Numbered from the stretch's first letter, positions 1-8,673 are shown. The stretch is 64,000 nt of DNA from Halosimplex rubrum (GCF_013415885.1 NZ_CP058910.1:806001-870000), one strand, 5' to 3'. Notes: generated by a model from the letters alone, not told the origin. Translations and numbers: made by a program.

Positions 1-275
1 ACCTGCTGGTCGTAGCCGACGGTCCAGAAGTTCGTCACCGCGAACACCGCGTCGGCGTCGCCGACGGGGCCGCGCAGCGACTCGGGGTCGTCCAGGTCGC
101 CCTCGACCATCGTCACGCCACGGTCGTCGAGCGCCTGCGCCGCGTCGCCGTCGGCATCACGAGTGAGCCCCCGCACGTCGAACGCCGTCTCGCTCGCCAG
201 CAGGTGGTTCACGACCGCGCCGCCCTGATTTCCTGTCGATCCGACTACCAGTACGCTCGTGGGTTCGTCGCTCAT
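1..275 (-). CDS. NmrA-like NAD(P)-binding protein (partial, 3' end beyond window)
   Basis: The reading frame starts at an ATG whose complement lies at 273-275 and runs off the left edge, giving about 91 N-terminal residues. The start MSDEPTSVLVVGSTGNQGG contains the Rossmann glycine motif GSTGNQGG, typical of NmrA/HSCARG-type atypical short-chain dehydrogenases that sense or use NAD(P)H. A later GDLDDPESL segment fits the same fold, where an Asp marks the end of a strand near the cofactor. The C-terminal specificity region is not in the window, so neither substrate nor regulatory role can be assigned. Confidence 0.75.
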   Translation of the reverse strand, partial: MSDEPTSVLVVGSTGNQGGAVVNHLLASETAFDVRGLTRDADGDAAQALDDRGVTMVEGDLDDPESLRGPVGDADAVFAVTNFWTVGYDQQ

Positions 276-444
276 TGTTCGTCGGATCAGGGTAGGGTCC
301 CGACCCGTATATGTTTCAGGCTACGTACACGATACCGGCTGACATCGGTGTTACCGGGGTCGGCGTGGATCGCCACATGAGCGGCAAAACGAGTACTACG
401 ACGACTCATAACGGCCTGTTCGGCTACTGACTCAGCGGTCGTGG

Positions 445-957
445 TCAGCGCCGGCACTGACATTCGTAGGAGCGGTTCGCGAAGCGTTTCACGTAGTCGT
501 GGACGACTACCGCGAGATCGAACATCGCCTCGGCCTGCTGTGCGGCCGCGACCGTGTCCCGGTAGTACGCCGCTGCCCGGTTATCGCGGTACAGTTGTTT
601 CAGCCGTCGAGCGGTTGCCTCGGTGATCAGATTCAGACTGGCGGCCCGGTCGTAGGCGCGATCGTGTCCTTCGCGGAAATCGTCGACGGTATCGTTCGAC
701 GCCGTTAGCGCGTAGAACTCCAGCGTCCGCTCGATGGCGGCGAAGGACATCTCGATGACGCTCGTGTGGTAGCCGTCGTGGTCGCGGAGCAGCCGACACG
801 CGTCCAGCAGCCGGCACGCCTTCCGTAGCTGGATCACGTCGGCGTCATGGTCGCTGGGGTCGAGCCCTTTCTCGTAATCCGGCCGGCCCAGCTGGCCGCC
901 AAATGCGTCCTCGGCGTGGGCGACGGCCTCAGCGAGTTCGTCGGGCTCGTCAGGCAC
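445..957 (-). CDS. HEPN-domain protein, putative toxin of MNT/HEPN pair
   Basis: This 170-residue, all-helical protein follows the nucleotidyltransferase gene and overlaps it by 8 bases, the usual arrangement of MNT/HEPN toxin-antitoxin pairs. HEPN proteins are small helical RNases, normally with an R-x4-6-H motif. Here the matching C-terminal segment reads YRDNRAAAYYRD, with Tyr where His is expected, while an earlier RDHDGYH also fits the spacing. It could therefore be a variant or inactive RNase, or a substrate for AMPylation on Tyr by its partner, as known for some HEPN toxins. Assignment rests on context plus helical pattern. Confidence 0.72.
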   Translation of the reverse strand: MPDEPDELAEAVAHAEDAFGGQLGRPDYEKGLDPSDHDADVIQLRKACRLLDACRLLRDHDGYHTSVIEMSFAAIERTLEFYALTASNDTVDDFREGHDRAYDRAASLNLITEATARRLKQLYRDNRAAAYYRDTVAAAQQAEAMFDLAVVVHDYVKRFANRSYECQCRR

Positions 958-1630
958 CGCTCAACACCTCGTGTTTGAGATCCCGGAGCGTGTCGCTCTC
1001 GACGAGCGTGATCGCGTCGGCGAACACGTCTTCGAGGCGGTCGCCGTGACCGCGGGCCGATTCGGCCGTCTCGACGAGGATCTGGAACTCGTAGCGGTCG
1101 CCGTTGAACCGCTCGGTGCCCAGTTCCTTCGCGAGTTCGTTGGCGCGGTGCTGGTCGGCGCGGCCGTCGGCCAGCACCCAGAGGTCGATGTCGCTCTGGC
1201 GGTCGGCCCGGCCGCGGGCGACGCTACCGAACACGAGGACGCCTTTTACCGCGCCAAGCTCGTCGCGGATGCGGGCGAGCGCCGCGCGGACGGGCGGGTG
1301 GAACTCGGGTTGTGGGATGCTCAGGACGGGGTCGTCGGGCTTCGTCACGCGGCGGCGGTTGATGCCGACCAGCCGGCGGTTGCCTTCGCTCTCGACGACG
1401 ACCAGTCCGTTGGGTTCGAGGACGTCGACAGCCCGTTTTACCGACTGGGCGGCGTTGTCGGTGAGCCGCCCGAGTTCGCGGATCGTGAACTGCTCGTCGG
1501 GGTTGTCGAGCAATAGCCGGAGGAGCTCGTCGGTGGCCGAGTGGCGGAACAGGTCGGGATCCGGTGCCGGTACCGGGAGCCCGACCGTGGCCCGTTCCGT
1601 CCCACCCGCCGCACTCTTTTGTCTCGTCAT
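950..1630 (-). CDS. wHTH-MNT nucleotidyltransferase, putative antitoxin
   Basis: The 226-residue protein has an N-terminal winged-helix region (about residues 30-95, with RELGRLTDNAAQSVKRAVDVLE) followed by a minimal nucleotidyltransferase domain. The hallmark GSVARGRADRQSDID (about 135-150) gives the GS-x10-D-x-D catalytic signature. MNT antitoxins silence HEPN toxins by adding AMP to them; the fused winged helix suggests it also binds DNA and controls its own operon. The gene is first in a two-gene operon with the HEPN gene, and the inverted repeat at its start is the likely operator. Start: ATG at 1630, in the repeat. Confidence 0.85.
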   Translation of the reverse strand: MTRQKSAAGGTERATVGLPVPAPDPDLFRHSATDELLRLLLDNPDEQFTIRELGRLTDNAAQSVKRAVDVLEPNGLVVVESEGNRRLVGINRRRVTKPDDPVLSIPQPEFHPPVRAALARIRDELGAVKGVLVFGSVARGRADRQSDIDLWVLADGRADQHRANELAKELGTERFNGDRYEFQILVETAESARGHGDRLEDVFADAITLVESDTLRDLKHEVLSGA

Positions 1631-1658
1631 ACGTTATGTGTCCCGCCTCACGAGACAA
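1619..1658. promoter_or_regulatory. Candidate operator of the MNT/HEPN operon
   Basis: Perfect 9-base inverted repeat: TTGTCTCGT at 1619-1627 and ACGAGACAA at 1650-1658, centres about 31 bases (three helical turns) apart. One arm covers codons 2-4 of the MNT gene and the other lies where the TATA region of a leaderless promoter would be. Both arms on one helix face fit autoregulation by the winged-helix antitoxin. Confidence 0.5.
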
Positions 1659-1801
1659 TAGTCTTGGGCTGGCGTGGTCCGATACGGACGGCAAGCGCTA
1701 TCCGACGGTCCTTTCCCCTTCGACGGCGTCTCTCCCCCTATGAACGAACATTCGCCCGCGGTTTCCACGCGATACACCACGGAGAACCCGGTGACGTACC
1801 C

Positions 1802-2587
1802 ATGAGCGGCAAAGACGAGTACTACAACAAGGCCAAACAGCAGGGGTATCGCGCCCGCTCGGCGTACAAGCTCCAGCAACTGGACGAGACGGCCGGCCTC
1901 TTCGGGCCGGGCAACACCGTCGTCGACCTCGGCGCGGCGCCCGGCGGCTGGCTGCAGGTCGCCGCCGAGCGCGTCGACGACTACGGCACCATCGTCGGCG
2001 TCGACCGCCAGCGCATCGACCCGCTCGAAGAGCACGACACCGTCGAACTCGTCCGCGGCGACCTCACCGAGGAGTCGACCATCGACGAGGTCGTCGAGCG
2101 CGTCGGCGCCGACACCGGCGAGCGCCCCGTCGACGTGGTCATCTCCGACATGGCGCCGAACATGACCGGCGACTACGACCTCGACCACGCCCGCTCGGTC
2201 CACCTCGCCCGGCAGGCGTTCGAGGTCGCCGACCGCGTCCTCGACTCCGGCGGCGACCTCGCCGTCAAGGTGTTCGACGGGAAGGACCTGGACGACCTCC
2301 AGGCCGACATCGAGGAGCAGTTCGAGTACGTCCGCCAGGTCCGCCCGGACGCCTCCCGGGACTCCTCCTCGGAACTGTACCTGGTCGCCAAGGGCTACCT
2401 GACGGCGCCGGTCCGCGAGGGCGACACGGTCGAGGTCGAGATAATCGACATCGGGAGCGACGGCGACGGCGTCGCGAAGGTCGACGGCTACACGCTGTTC
2501 GTCTCGGGCGTCGAGGAAGGAGAGACGCTCGAAGTCCGGGTCGACGACGTGAAACCCAACTTCGGCTTCGCCCAGCCGGCCGAGTAG
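1802..2587 (+). CDS. rlmE: 23S rRNA (uridine-2'-O-)-methyltransferase RlmE (FtsJ) with TRAM domain
   Basis: The start ATG at 1802 gives MSGKDEYYNKAKQQGYRARS, the normal N-terminus of this family; the frame is open upstream but that part is not protein-like. The 261-residue product has an RrmJ/FtsJ fold: SAM motif DLGAAPGGW (about 43-51), DMAPNMTGD (about 117-125) and the catalytic Lys in LAVKVFDG, giving the K-D-K-E tetrad pattern. It methylates the 2'-OH of a 23S rRNA uridine using SAM. A C-terminal TRAM RNA-binding domain (about 203-255, VREGDTVEVEIIDIGSDGDG) is the usual haloarchaeal addition. Confidence 0.95.
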   Translation: MSGKDEYYNKAKQQGYRARSAYKLQQLDETAGLFGPGNTVVDLGAAPGGWLQVAAERVDDYGTIVGVDRQRIDPLEEHDTVELVRGDLTEESTIDEVVERVGADTGERPVDVVISDMAPNMTGDYDLDHARSVHLARQAFEVADRVLDSGGDLAVKVFDGKDLDDLQADIEEQFEYVRQVRPDASRDSSSELYLVAKGYLTAPVREGDTVEVEIIDIGSDGDGVAKVDGYTLFVSGVEEGETLEVRVDDVKPNFGFAQPAE

Positions 2588-2599
2588 GGCCGTTCCCGG

Positions 2600-3472
2600 T
2601 CAGAACTCCTCGGCCACGGCTTCGTCCTCGTCCTGGTCGAGGATGTACGCCTTCAGCTCGTCGGCGGTCACGTCGTGGCCCTGGCGGCCGAAGAAGGCGG
2701 TGACGTTCTCGCAGTCCCGGTCTAAGAACTCCTCGGCGTTGGGGTGATGAACCGTCACCGCCTGGCCCAGATCGATGACGTATATCTCGTCGCCGTGGAC
2801 GATCAGGTTGTACTCCGAGAGGTCGCCGTGGACGAGCCCGGCGTCGTGTAGCCGGCGCATGTACTCGCGGACGACCTCGTAGGCGGTCTCGGGGTTCTCG
2901 AGGTTCACCTCCGAGAGGCGCTTGCCGCGGCCCTCCTCGGTGCCGAGGTACTCCATGACGAGGACGTTGCGCTCGACGGCGATGGGGTCGGGGACGAGCA
3001 CGCCCGCTTTCCGGGCGCGCATGAGGTTGGCGTACTCCTTGCGGACCCACGCGAGGACGACCTTCTTCTTGTCCGACCCGATCCCACGGAAGCGCGGGTC
3101 GCCGTCGAGGTAGCCGCGCATGTCGGTGAAATCGGAGGCGTTGATGCGGTAGACCTTGACGGCGACCTCGGTGTCTTCGTCGCCCAGCGCGGTGTAGACG
3201 TTGGCCTCCTTGCCCGTCGAGATGGGGCCGCCGAAGGCGACGATGTGGTCGTCCTGGACGAGCTTGTAGAGGGCGGCGTAGGTGGCGTCGTCGAACACCG
3301 AGTCCTCGACTTTGAACTGCTCGGTGTTCTTGATGCGCTTGCGGAACTCGCTGAACTCCCGGTCGCGCTGGCGAGCGATCGTGTCGGCCTCGGTGTCCTC
3401 GACGTCGATCTCCTCGAACTCGTCGCCGGGCGCGTCGGCCTCGTCAGTGTCGAGCAGGCGGTACTCCGGCAT
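2600..3472 (-). CDS. rio1: RIO-type serine/threonine protein kinase Rio1
   Basis: The 290-residue protein has the RIO kinase signatures: nucleotide loop STGKEANVY (about 82-90), catalytic loop HGDLSEYN (about 214-221) and metal-binding IDLGQAV (about 231-237). RIO1 kinases act in late small-subunit ribosome maturation. The acidic N-terminal 40 residues are typical of haloarchaeal members. I chose the ATG at 3472 (MPEYRLLDTDEADAPG) over a GTG five codons upstream. The aIF-1A gene lies upstream on the same strand 73 bases away, so both translation-related genes may be co-transcribed. Confidence 0.93.
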   Translation of the reverse strand: MPEYRLLDTDEADAPGDEFEEIDVEDTEADTIARQRDREFSEFRKRIKNTEQFKVEDSVFDDATYAALYKLVQDDHIVAFGGPISTGKEANVYTALGDEDTEVAVKVYRINASDFTDMRGYLDGDPRFRGIGSDKKKVVLAWVRKEYANLMRARKAGVLVPDPIAVERNVLVMEYLGTEEGRGKRLSEVNLENPETAYEVVREYMRRLHDAGLVHGDLSEYNLIVHGDEIYVIDLGQAVTVHHPNAEEFLDRDCENVTAFFGRQGHDVTADELKAYILDQDEDEAVAEEF

Positions 3473-3544
3473 GGTCAGCGGCGCCACCCGGCGCGCGGGG
3501 AGAAAATAGGTGGTGCGCGCCGGGCGGTGATGAACTCGTTCATG

Positions 3545-3832
3545 CTACTCCTGGATGTGCCCCTCCTCGCGCAGCTGGTCGGCCTGCTGTTTCTCGTAGC
3601 GCCACGTGATGTCGCCCTTCTCGTCCTGCCAGTCCCACGGTTCGACGAGCACCACGTCGTCCTCGCGGATCCAGATGCGCTTTTGCATCTTCCCGGGGAT
3701 GCGCGCGGTGCGGTTGGTCCCGTCCATGCAGCGTACCTCCACCCGGTTCGCCCCGAGCATCTCCGTGACGACGGCGAACACCTCGTCGTCCTCGGGCATC
3801 CGCAGGTCCGTTCGGCCCTCGTTGTCGCTCAT
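3545..3832 (-). CDS. eif1A: Translation initiation factor aIF-1A
   Basis: The 95-residue protein is a single S1-like OB fold matching archaeal IF-1A from end to end. Diagnostic segments are [33 protein letters not shown] and [15 protein letters not shown]. aIF-1A binds the decoding A site of the small ribosomal subunit and promotes scanning-independent start selection with aIF1 and aIF2. The length is normal for archaea. It lies upstream of rio1 on the same strand, a common archaeal pairing. Confidence 0.96.
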   Translation of the reverse strand: MSDNEGRTDLRMPEDDEVFAVVTEMLGANRVEVRCMDGTNRTARIPGKMQKRIWIREDDVVLVEPWDWQDEKGDITWRYEKQQADQLREEGHIQE

Positions 3833-3941
3833 ACCCGACCGTTGACTCGGGAGACGTTTTAACTTTTGCAGAATCGGGATCGGTCGGCGCGGTCGGCTTC
3901 GGCGGCTCGCCGCCGATAGCGCCCCGATCCGGCGCTCGCGG

Positions 3942-4862
3942 TCACCCGACGACCAGATAGACGGCCGCGTAGGCGACGGCGGCGAGGCTGACGGCCGCGA
4001 GCGCGGTCACGCCCGCCCGCCAGGTCCGCACTCGCTCCAGCGACGGCGGCGCGACGCCGACGGACCCGACCGCGAGCACGCTGAACACGAAGTGATACGA
4101 CACCTCCAGCGTGGGCGCGGGGAGCGCGAGCGCGGCGCCCGCGTAGGCGACCCCCAGCACCGCCCGGCGGTCGACGTGCGCCGCGGGTCGCTCGCCGGAG
4201 ATGCGGAAGTACGCGGCCAGCGCCAGCCAGACGGTCGCGAGTTCGACGCCGAACGCGCCGAGCAGGTGCAGCGTCGGGTCCGTCGAGAGGACGACCCGCT
4301 CGGCGACCAGCGTCAGGTCGAACGGATAGAGCAAGGCGGGCGGTTCGCCGGTGAGCAGGTCGCCGAAGGGGTGGGTGAACAGGCCGACGAACGCCGCGCC
4401 CGCGAGGGTTCGCGGCGATGCACCCCGCCGGATCGCGAGCGCGACGAGCGCGCCCACGCAGAGAACGAACACGGCCGTCACCGCGCCGGCCAGCCCGCCG
4501 CTGACTGCTGCCACGGACGGAACGAGCGCCGCGAGTATCGCCGCGCCGACCGCTCGCGAGCGCACTTCGGTCCGCGCGGCCAGCCAGACCGCGCTCGTGA
4601 CAACCGCGGCGACGGGCAGGGCGTGGGTGACGCCGCGGTGAACGCGGTTGCCGGCGTCCCAGAACGACTCGACGGGGACGAGCCCCGCCCCCGTACCGGA
4701 CCCGATCAGTCCAGCCAGGCCGTACACGACGTCGACGTCCGGAAGCGTGGCGAACAGCGCGGCGAGGGCCGCCACGCCGAGCGCGCGCTCTCGGGACCAC
4801 CCGAGGCGGTCGGCGCCGAGGGCGGCGACGGCGAACGCGAGACAGGCGTGGCCGACGAACAT
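3942..4862 (-). CDS. Membrane-bound metal-dependent hydrolase, YdjM/DUF457-like
   Basis: The 306-residue protein begins [15 protein letters not shown] and has about six to eight hydrophobic segments. It carries the family's metal ligand pattern: GH near the N-terminus, a LPDVDV acidic motif (about residue 40-45) and NRVHRGVTH (about 70-78), followed later by THPFGD. This matches the YdjM/LexA-regulated membrane hydrolase family (PF04307), whose substrate is unknown. I chose the ATG at 4862; a GTG one codon earlier is also possible. The gene stands alone between aIF-1A and a small conserved gene. Confidence 0.82.
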   Translation of the reverse strand: MFVGHACLAFAVAALGADRLGWSRERALGVAALAALFATLPDVDVVYGLAGLIGSGTGAGLVPVESFWDAGNRVHRGVTHALPVAAVVTSAVWLAARTEVRSRAVGAAILAALVPSVAAVSGGLAGAVTAVFVLCVGALVALAIRRGASPRTLAGAAFVGLFTHPFGDLLTGEPPALLYPFDLTLVAERVVLSTDPTLHLLGAFGVELATVWLALAAYFRISGERPAAHVDRRAVLGVAYAGAALALPAPTLEVSYHFVFSVLAVGSVGVAPPSLERVRTWRAGVTALAAVSLAAVAYAAVYLVVG

Positions 4863-4950
4863 CACGCCAGCTTCGAAGCGCGGAGAAATAAGTGTCTCGC
4901 GAGACGCGGTCGCACACCTCCGAGAGCGTCGCGCCCCCGTCGAACGGGAG

Positions 4951-5277
4951 CTACGCGTCGCCGAACCCGAACACCGAACGGATCTCGGTCTCGATCTCGT
5001 CGACGTACCGGTCCAGGATCGTCTCGACCTTCTCGTCGTCGGCGACGACGACGCCGGAGAGCCGCTCGTGGGGGTCCTCGGGGAGCTCGATCCGGAACCG
5101 CCCGTCGCCCTCGTAGAACGGTTCGCTCTCGGCGAGGACCCGCTGGTCGATGGCGTGGATCAGCTCCGAGTCGTAGCGGTCGTTCATCGTCTCGAAGGCG
5201 CTCTTGTACGCGCGCTGGAGCTCGGTGAAGTAGTTGGCGTACTTGTCCTCGAAGCGCTCGGGGTCGAACTCGGCCAT
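4951..5277 (-). CDS. Conserved haloarchaeal protein (DUF5783-like)
   Basis: The start at 5277 gives MAEFDPERFEDKYANYFTEL, 108 residues in all; the longer upstream frame is Arg-rich and unlike protein. The product is acidic and mostly helical, ending in EIRSVFGFGDA. From memory it resembles a haloarchaeal family with no known function (DUF5783), which I could not check. No catalytic motif, signal or membrane segment is visible. It is probably soluble and cytoplasmic. Confidence 0.7.
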   Translation of the reverse strand: MAEFDPERFEDKYANYFTELQRAYKSAFETMNDRYDSELIHAIDQRVLAESEPFYEGDGRFRIELPEDPHERLSGVVVADDEKVETILDRYVDEIETEIRSVFGFGDA

Positions 5278-5363
5278 TGGTCGATGCCACGGCGACCGCC
5301 GACAAAAGTCGTCCGCCTCGGCTGTCTCGCGGGGCCGGCCGGGTTCACCCGTCCGGGCGCCGG

Positions 5364-5645
5364 TCACTCCTCGTCGCCGATCCCGAAGTCGACGTCTTCG
5401 ACCGGAATCCTCGTGCGATTCTCCGGGAACGCGAGCAGGAACAGGCCGCACCCGACGATGCCCGCGAAGACGATCCCCCCGGCGACCGTCGCGACGACCG
5501 TCGTCGGGACCGGTCCGCCGTTCGCCGCTGCGACCGCTACCACGACGCCCAGCAACACCAGCGTCACCATCACCCCGAAGACGAACCCCGCCCCGAACAG
5601 GAGCTTCCCGTCGTCGGTCAGCGGTCGCGTCGGTTTCGTAGCCAT
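5364..5645 (-). CDS. Small two-helix membrane protein
   Basis: The ATG at 5645 begins MATKPTRPLTDDGKLLFGAG, a 93-residue protein. Two hydrophobic segments (about 17-40 and 48-70) form a hairpin, followed by an acidic cytoplasmic tail ending GIGDEE. No motif indicates function. Upstream, 98-111 bases from the start, lies a perfect 14-base palindrome that could be its operator. Confidence 0.65.
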   Translation of the reverse strand: MATKPTRPLTDDGKLLFGAGFVFGVMVTLVLLGVVVAVAAANGGPVPTTVVATVAGGIVFAGIVGCGLFLLAFPENRTRIPVEDVDFGIGDEE

Positions 5646-5742
5646 ACGTGTCTCACGATACCGCTTCTCGTATAAATATCTGCCACCCGTCGCCGCCCGT
5701 CGTCGGCCTCCCTTCGATGGCCGTCGTCCGCGAAAGTCGCCG

Positions 5743-5756
5743 TTCGATATATCGAA
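5743..5756. promoter_or_regulatory. Perfect 14-bp palindrome TTCGATATATCGAA
   Basis: The 14 bases read identically on both strands and lie in the 206-base gap between two minus-strand membrane-protein genes. Perfect symmetry with no loop fits a dimeric regulator site rather than a terminator. No regulator gene is adjacent, so the owner is unknown and chance cannot be excluded. Confidence 0.3.
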
Positions 5757-5851
5757 ATGTGCTTTATCGACGGATCGGCGCGTCGCCGTCGCTCGACGAT
5801 ATTCGGGAGAGTGCGACGCTCTCGTGGCCGAAATCGAACGCGATCGCGGGG

Positions 5852-6073
5852 TCACTGCGTGGTCGGCAGGTACAGCACGGCGTAGGCCATGAACAGGATG
5901 CCGCCGACACCGAGGACGACCAGATAGGCGATCGGTCCGACGGACGCGACCGCGCTCACCGCTCGGCCGACGACCGCGACCGGGTTCGAGGCGGTGACCG
6001 ACGATCCGAAGACGAGCGCCAAGGCTACGACGACGAGCGCCAGGTCGAACGCGTCGCGCTCCGAGACCGCCAT
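5852..6073 (-). CDS. Small two-helix membrane protein
   Basis: A 73-residue protein starting MAVSERDAFDLALVVVALAL, with hydrophobic segments at about 10-28 and 45-68 and a short tail LYLPTTQ. Very short hydrophobic proteins of this kind are common in haloarchaea and have no assigned function. The gene is divergent from the gene beginning at 6210, so the two share the intergenic DNA. Confidence 0.6.
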   Translation of the reverse strand: MAVSERDAFDLALVVVALALVFGSSVTASNPVAVVGRAVSAVASVGPIAYLVVLGVGGILFMAYAVLYLPTTQ

Positions 6074-6192
6074 CGCCCGAACGCTCGACGCCCGCCCCCA
6101 TAGACCTCACGGCCCGGCGGCCCGTTCGCCCGCGCCTCGCTCCCGACCCCGTCCGTGCTACCGGAAACCACCCCCTGTTATGTACCGTCGGA

Positions 6193-6210
6193 TTTTAGGT
6201 AGGCCTAAAA
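6193..6210. promoter_or_regulatory. DtxR/IdeR-like metal-dependent operator at a start codon
   Basis: TTTTAGG, spacer TAGG, CCTAAAA: an 18-base inverted repeat. Its core TTAGG-N4-CCTAA matches the half-sites of the DtxR/IdeR iron box. It ends on the A of the ATG at 6210, so a bound repressor would cover the transcription start of a leaderless mRNA. Confidence 0.6.
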
Positions 6211-7070
6211 TGATCGGACGAACGCTCACGGACATCAGGGCGGAGCTGGAGGGGCTCGCCGAGCCCTCGGGAGAGTACTACGTGCAGTGCGGGCGGACGG
6301 GCGAGCGACCAGTCCCCGTCGACGGTCGACGGTTTCCGGACCGCGAGACGGCGGTTCAGGCGGTGCGGGTGGCTCACGCCTATCGGGCGACGCTCCGTCG
6401 GTACGACCCGCGGGCGCCGTGGTACGACTTCGTGGTCTGCGAGGCGGACGCGAGCCGGAGAGGCGAGCGGACGTGGGCGTTCCCGCCGACCGCGGCGAGC
6501 GAGCCCCCGTCTCAGCGCGCGCTGGTCGCGTACTGTCACGACCTGGCCGGCGCGGTGTTCGAGGCGCTGTCGGCCAGCGACCACGACGGCGTCGAGCGCG
6601 CGGTGATGGACGAGTACCTCGCGGCCGCCGAACGGACCCCCGACCGCGACCGGCTCTGTCTCCAGTTGCTCGCGACGATGGCGACGGAGCTGCAGTCCCG
6701 GCTCCCCGAGCCGGCCCGCGCGGACGCCCTCCAGCGCGCCAGCGCGCACCTCCCCGCCGTCGAGGGGAGCGCCCGGCCCGTCCGCGCGGCGCTCGCACAC
6801 CTGCGGTCGGTCGGACTGATCGACGGCTTCACCCTCGCCGACGGCCACTGGGACCGCCCGCGTGCGGTGACCGTCCGCGGCTACGAACTCCGGTCCCGGG
6901 AAGGGCGTCTCCCGACGCTCCCGCTCTCGGCCGAAACGGTTCGACGCACCGCCGGCCGCCCCCGCGTCGCCACGGCCGCGACGCCCGTCGACGAGGGGTG
7001 GCGCATCCGCCTCTCCCCGGCCGGCCCGACCGCCGGCTCGCTCGACACCGCGACGCCGGTCGACGGTTGA
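6210..7070 (+). CDS. Conserved haloarchaeal protein under a putative metal-responsive operator
   Basis: The ATG at 6210 gives MIGRTLTDIRAELEGLAEPS, 286 residues. The N-terminal part (1-70) has a compact pattern with YYVQCGRTGERPVPVDGRRF; the middle is helical and the C-terminal third (about 195-250) looks like a winged helix plus beta segments, with ALAHLRSVGLIDGF. I do not recognise a characterised family. The operator overlapping the start suggests response to iron or manganese, so a role in metal homeostasis or metal-dependent gene control is an inference only. Confidence 0.7.
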   Translation: MIGRTLTDIRAELEGLAEPSGEYYVQCGRTGERPVPVDGRRFPDRETAVQAVRVAHAYRATLRRYDPRAPWYDFVVCEADASRRGERTWAFPPTAASEPPSQRALVAYCHDLAGAVFEALSASDHDGVERAVMDEYLAAAERTPDRDRLCLQLLATMATELQSRLPEPARADALQRASAHLPAVEGSARPVRAALAHLRSVGLIDGFTLADGHWDRPRAVTVRGYELRSREGRLPTLPLSAETVRRTAGRPRVATAATPVDEGWRIRLSPAGPTAGSLDTATPVDG

Positions 7071-7245
7071 GCGCCGACAGCGCCGATTTTTCGCCCGTTC
7101 GTGGCTTCACGCCCGCCCCTTCGCCTTCGCTGGCCGTCGGCCGCCCCTCGTCGATAAACTGCATTCGGCTATATCGAACCGGCGCGTCGGCGCCGAACCC
7201 GTCGCTCCGGTCGGGGTCGGATCGACGGCGAAAACGGACTCCCGG

Positions 7246-8673
7246 TCAGCCGGTCTGGTCGGCGACGATGTCGTCGGCGGCGTCGACGAACGCTCGCTCT
7301 TCCCCGGCAGGGACCGTCGCGCCCGCCGCGATGTCGTGACCGCCGCCGTCTCCCCCGACCGACCGTGCGGCCTCGCCCATCACGACCGAGAGGTCCAGTC
7401 CCTCGCGGACGAGAGTCCCCGTGCCCCGCGAGGACACCTTCGTCTCCGCCTCGTTCTTCCGGGCGAGCGCGACGATGGGTTTGCTCGCCGAGACGCCGTC
7501 GGTCCCCAGCGCCATCCCGGCGACGATCCCGACGATCGTCTCGCGGATCGCCTCGCCGGCGTCGAACCACTGGAGGTGGTCCTCGTGGGTGACGCCCTCC
7601 CGGCGGACGTACTCCAGCCCCTCCGAGAGGTTCCGCCGGTGGTTCGAGAGGAGCGTCTGCGCGCGGTCCAGGGCTCCGTCGCGATCGCCGAGACAGACGC
7701 CCAGGCCCACGTCCGCCCGCTCGTATCGCGCGGTCGCGTTCAGCAGCGTCGAGAACTCGCTGGCGTCGCGCAGTTCCGTCCCGCGGGGCTCGTCGACCAG
7801 TTCGTAGGTCGTCCCGACGAGCGTGTTGATCTTCTTGGCCGGGACGCCGCGCTGGACGGCGTGTTTCACCAGCGCGCTCGCGACCGTCTGGCGCTCGTCG
7901 TCGGTCAGGTCGACCCACGTCCGCCACTCGCCCGCCTCCTTGAGATCCACGTCCAGCCCCTCCAGGAAGCGGACCGACCCGGCCTCGTCGCCGGAGACGC
8001 CGGGGATCTGCACCTCCGTCGCGTACTCGAACAGCTTCGGCAGCGGTCGGGTCTGCTTGCCGTACAGCGACAGGTCCGTCCCCTCCGCGAGGACGCCCGC
8101 CGCGACGCCCTCATCGACGATCCCCCGGTTGGCGCCGACGAGTTCGCCGCCGACCGCCTGCATGTCGCCGACGGCGCCGACGACCGCCAGCGCCGCCAGG
8201 TCGCGGTTGTCCGCGGACTGGCCGCCCCGGGCTTCGAGCGCCCGCGCGAGGACGTACGCCGCGCCGGCGCCCGACAACTCGGAGGCGCCGTTGATACCCT
8301 CCAGCAGCGGATTGAGATGATACTCCGTCTCGGCGTCGGCGGGCTGGTGGTGGTCGGCGATCACCGGCTGGAAGTCGCCCGCCCGCTCGTGGGCCGCGAT
8401 GGCGTCGAGCTGCCCGCTCCCGAAGTCGGTGAACAGCACGGTGTCGTACTCCCGGGCGGCGATCGTCGCGATCTCCGTCTCGTCGAGCTGTTTCTTGAAG
8501 ACGGTCTCGAAGGGCAGGTCGGCCCGCTCCAGCGCCGTCGACGCCACGGCCGCGCTCGTCAGTCCGTCGGCGTCGATGTGCGACGCCAGCAGCACTTCGT
8601 CGGCGTCCAGCAGTCTGTCGGCACAGGCGGTCGCTCGCCCCGCCAGGTCGGGAACCGGCCCGGTCGTACTCAT
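7246..8673 (-). CDS. DHH-family phosphoesterase, archaeal RecJ-like single-strand nuclease
   Basis: The 475-residue protein has the DHH-domain metal motifs: HIDADGLTSAA (about 33-43), FTDFGSG (about 81-87) and IADHHQPAD (about 100-108), with the DHHA1 signature GGDGGGHDIAAGA near 440-452. Members of this archaeal RecJ-like group are Mn-dependent 5' exonucleases in DNA repair or replication; some (GAN) bind the CMG helicase. Haloarchaea have several paralogues, so whether this one is GAN or a repair RecJ is not settled. It converges with the gene at 6210. Confidence 0.88.
   Translation of the reverse strand: MSTTGPVPDLAGRATACADRLLDADEVLLASHIDADGLTSAAVASTALERADLPFETVFKKQLDETEIATIAAREYDTVLFTDFGSGQLDAIAAHERAGDFQPVIADHHQPADAETEYHLNPLLEGINGASELSGAGAAYVLARALEARGGQSADNRDLAALAVVGAVGDMQAVGGELVGANRGIVDEGVAAGVLAEGTDLSLYGKQTRPLPKLFEYATEVQIPGVSGDEAGSVRFLEGLDVDLKEAGEWRTWVDLTDDERQTVASALVKHAVQRGVPAKKINTLVGTTYELVDEPRGTELRDASEFSTLLNATARYERADVGLGVCLGDRDGALDRAQTLLSNHRRNLSEGLEYVRREGVTHEDHLQWFDAGEAIRETIVGIVAGMALGTDGVSASKPIVALARKNEAETKVSSRGTGTLVREGLDLSVVMGEAARSVGGDGGGHDIAAGATVPAGEERAFVDAADDIVADQTG

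Noticed and set aside
7161-7180. Second copy of the TTCGATATATCGAA palindrome near GGCTATATCGAACC
   Set aside because: Only one half matches and the site lies between convergent gene ends, so it is likely chance.
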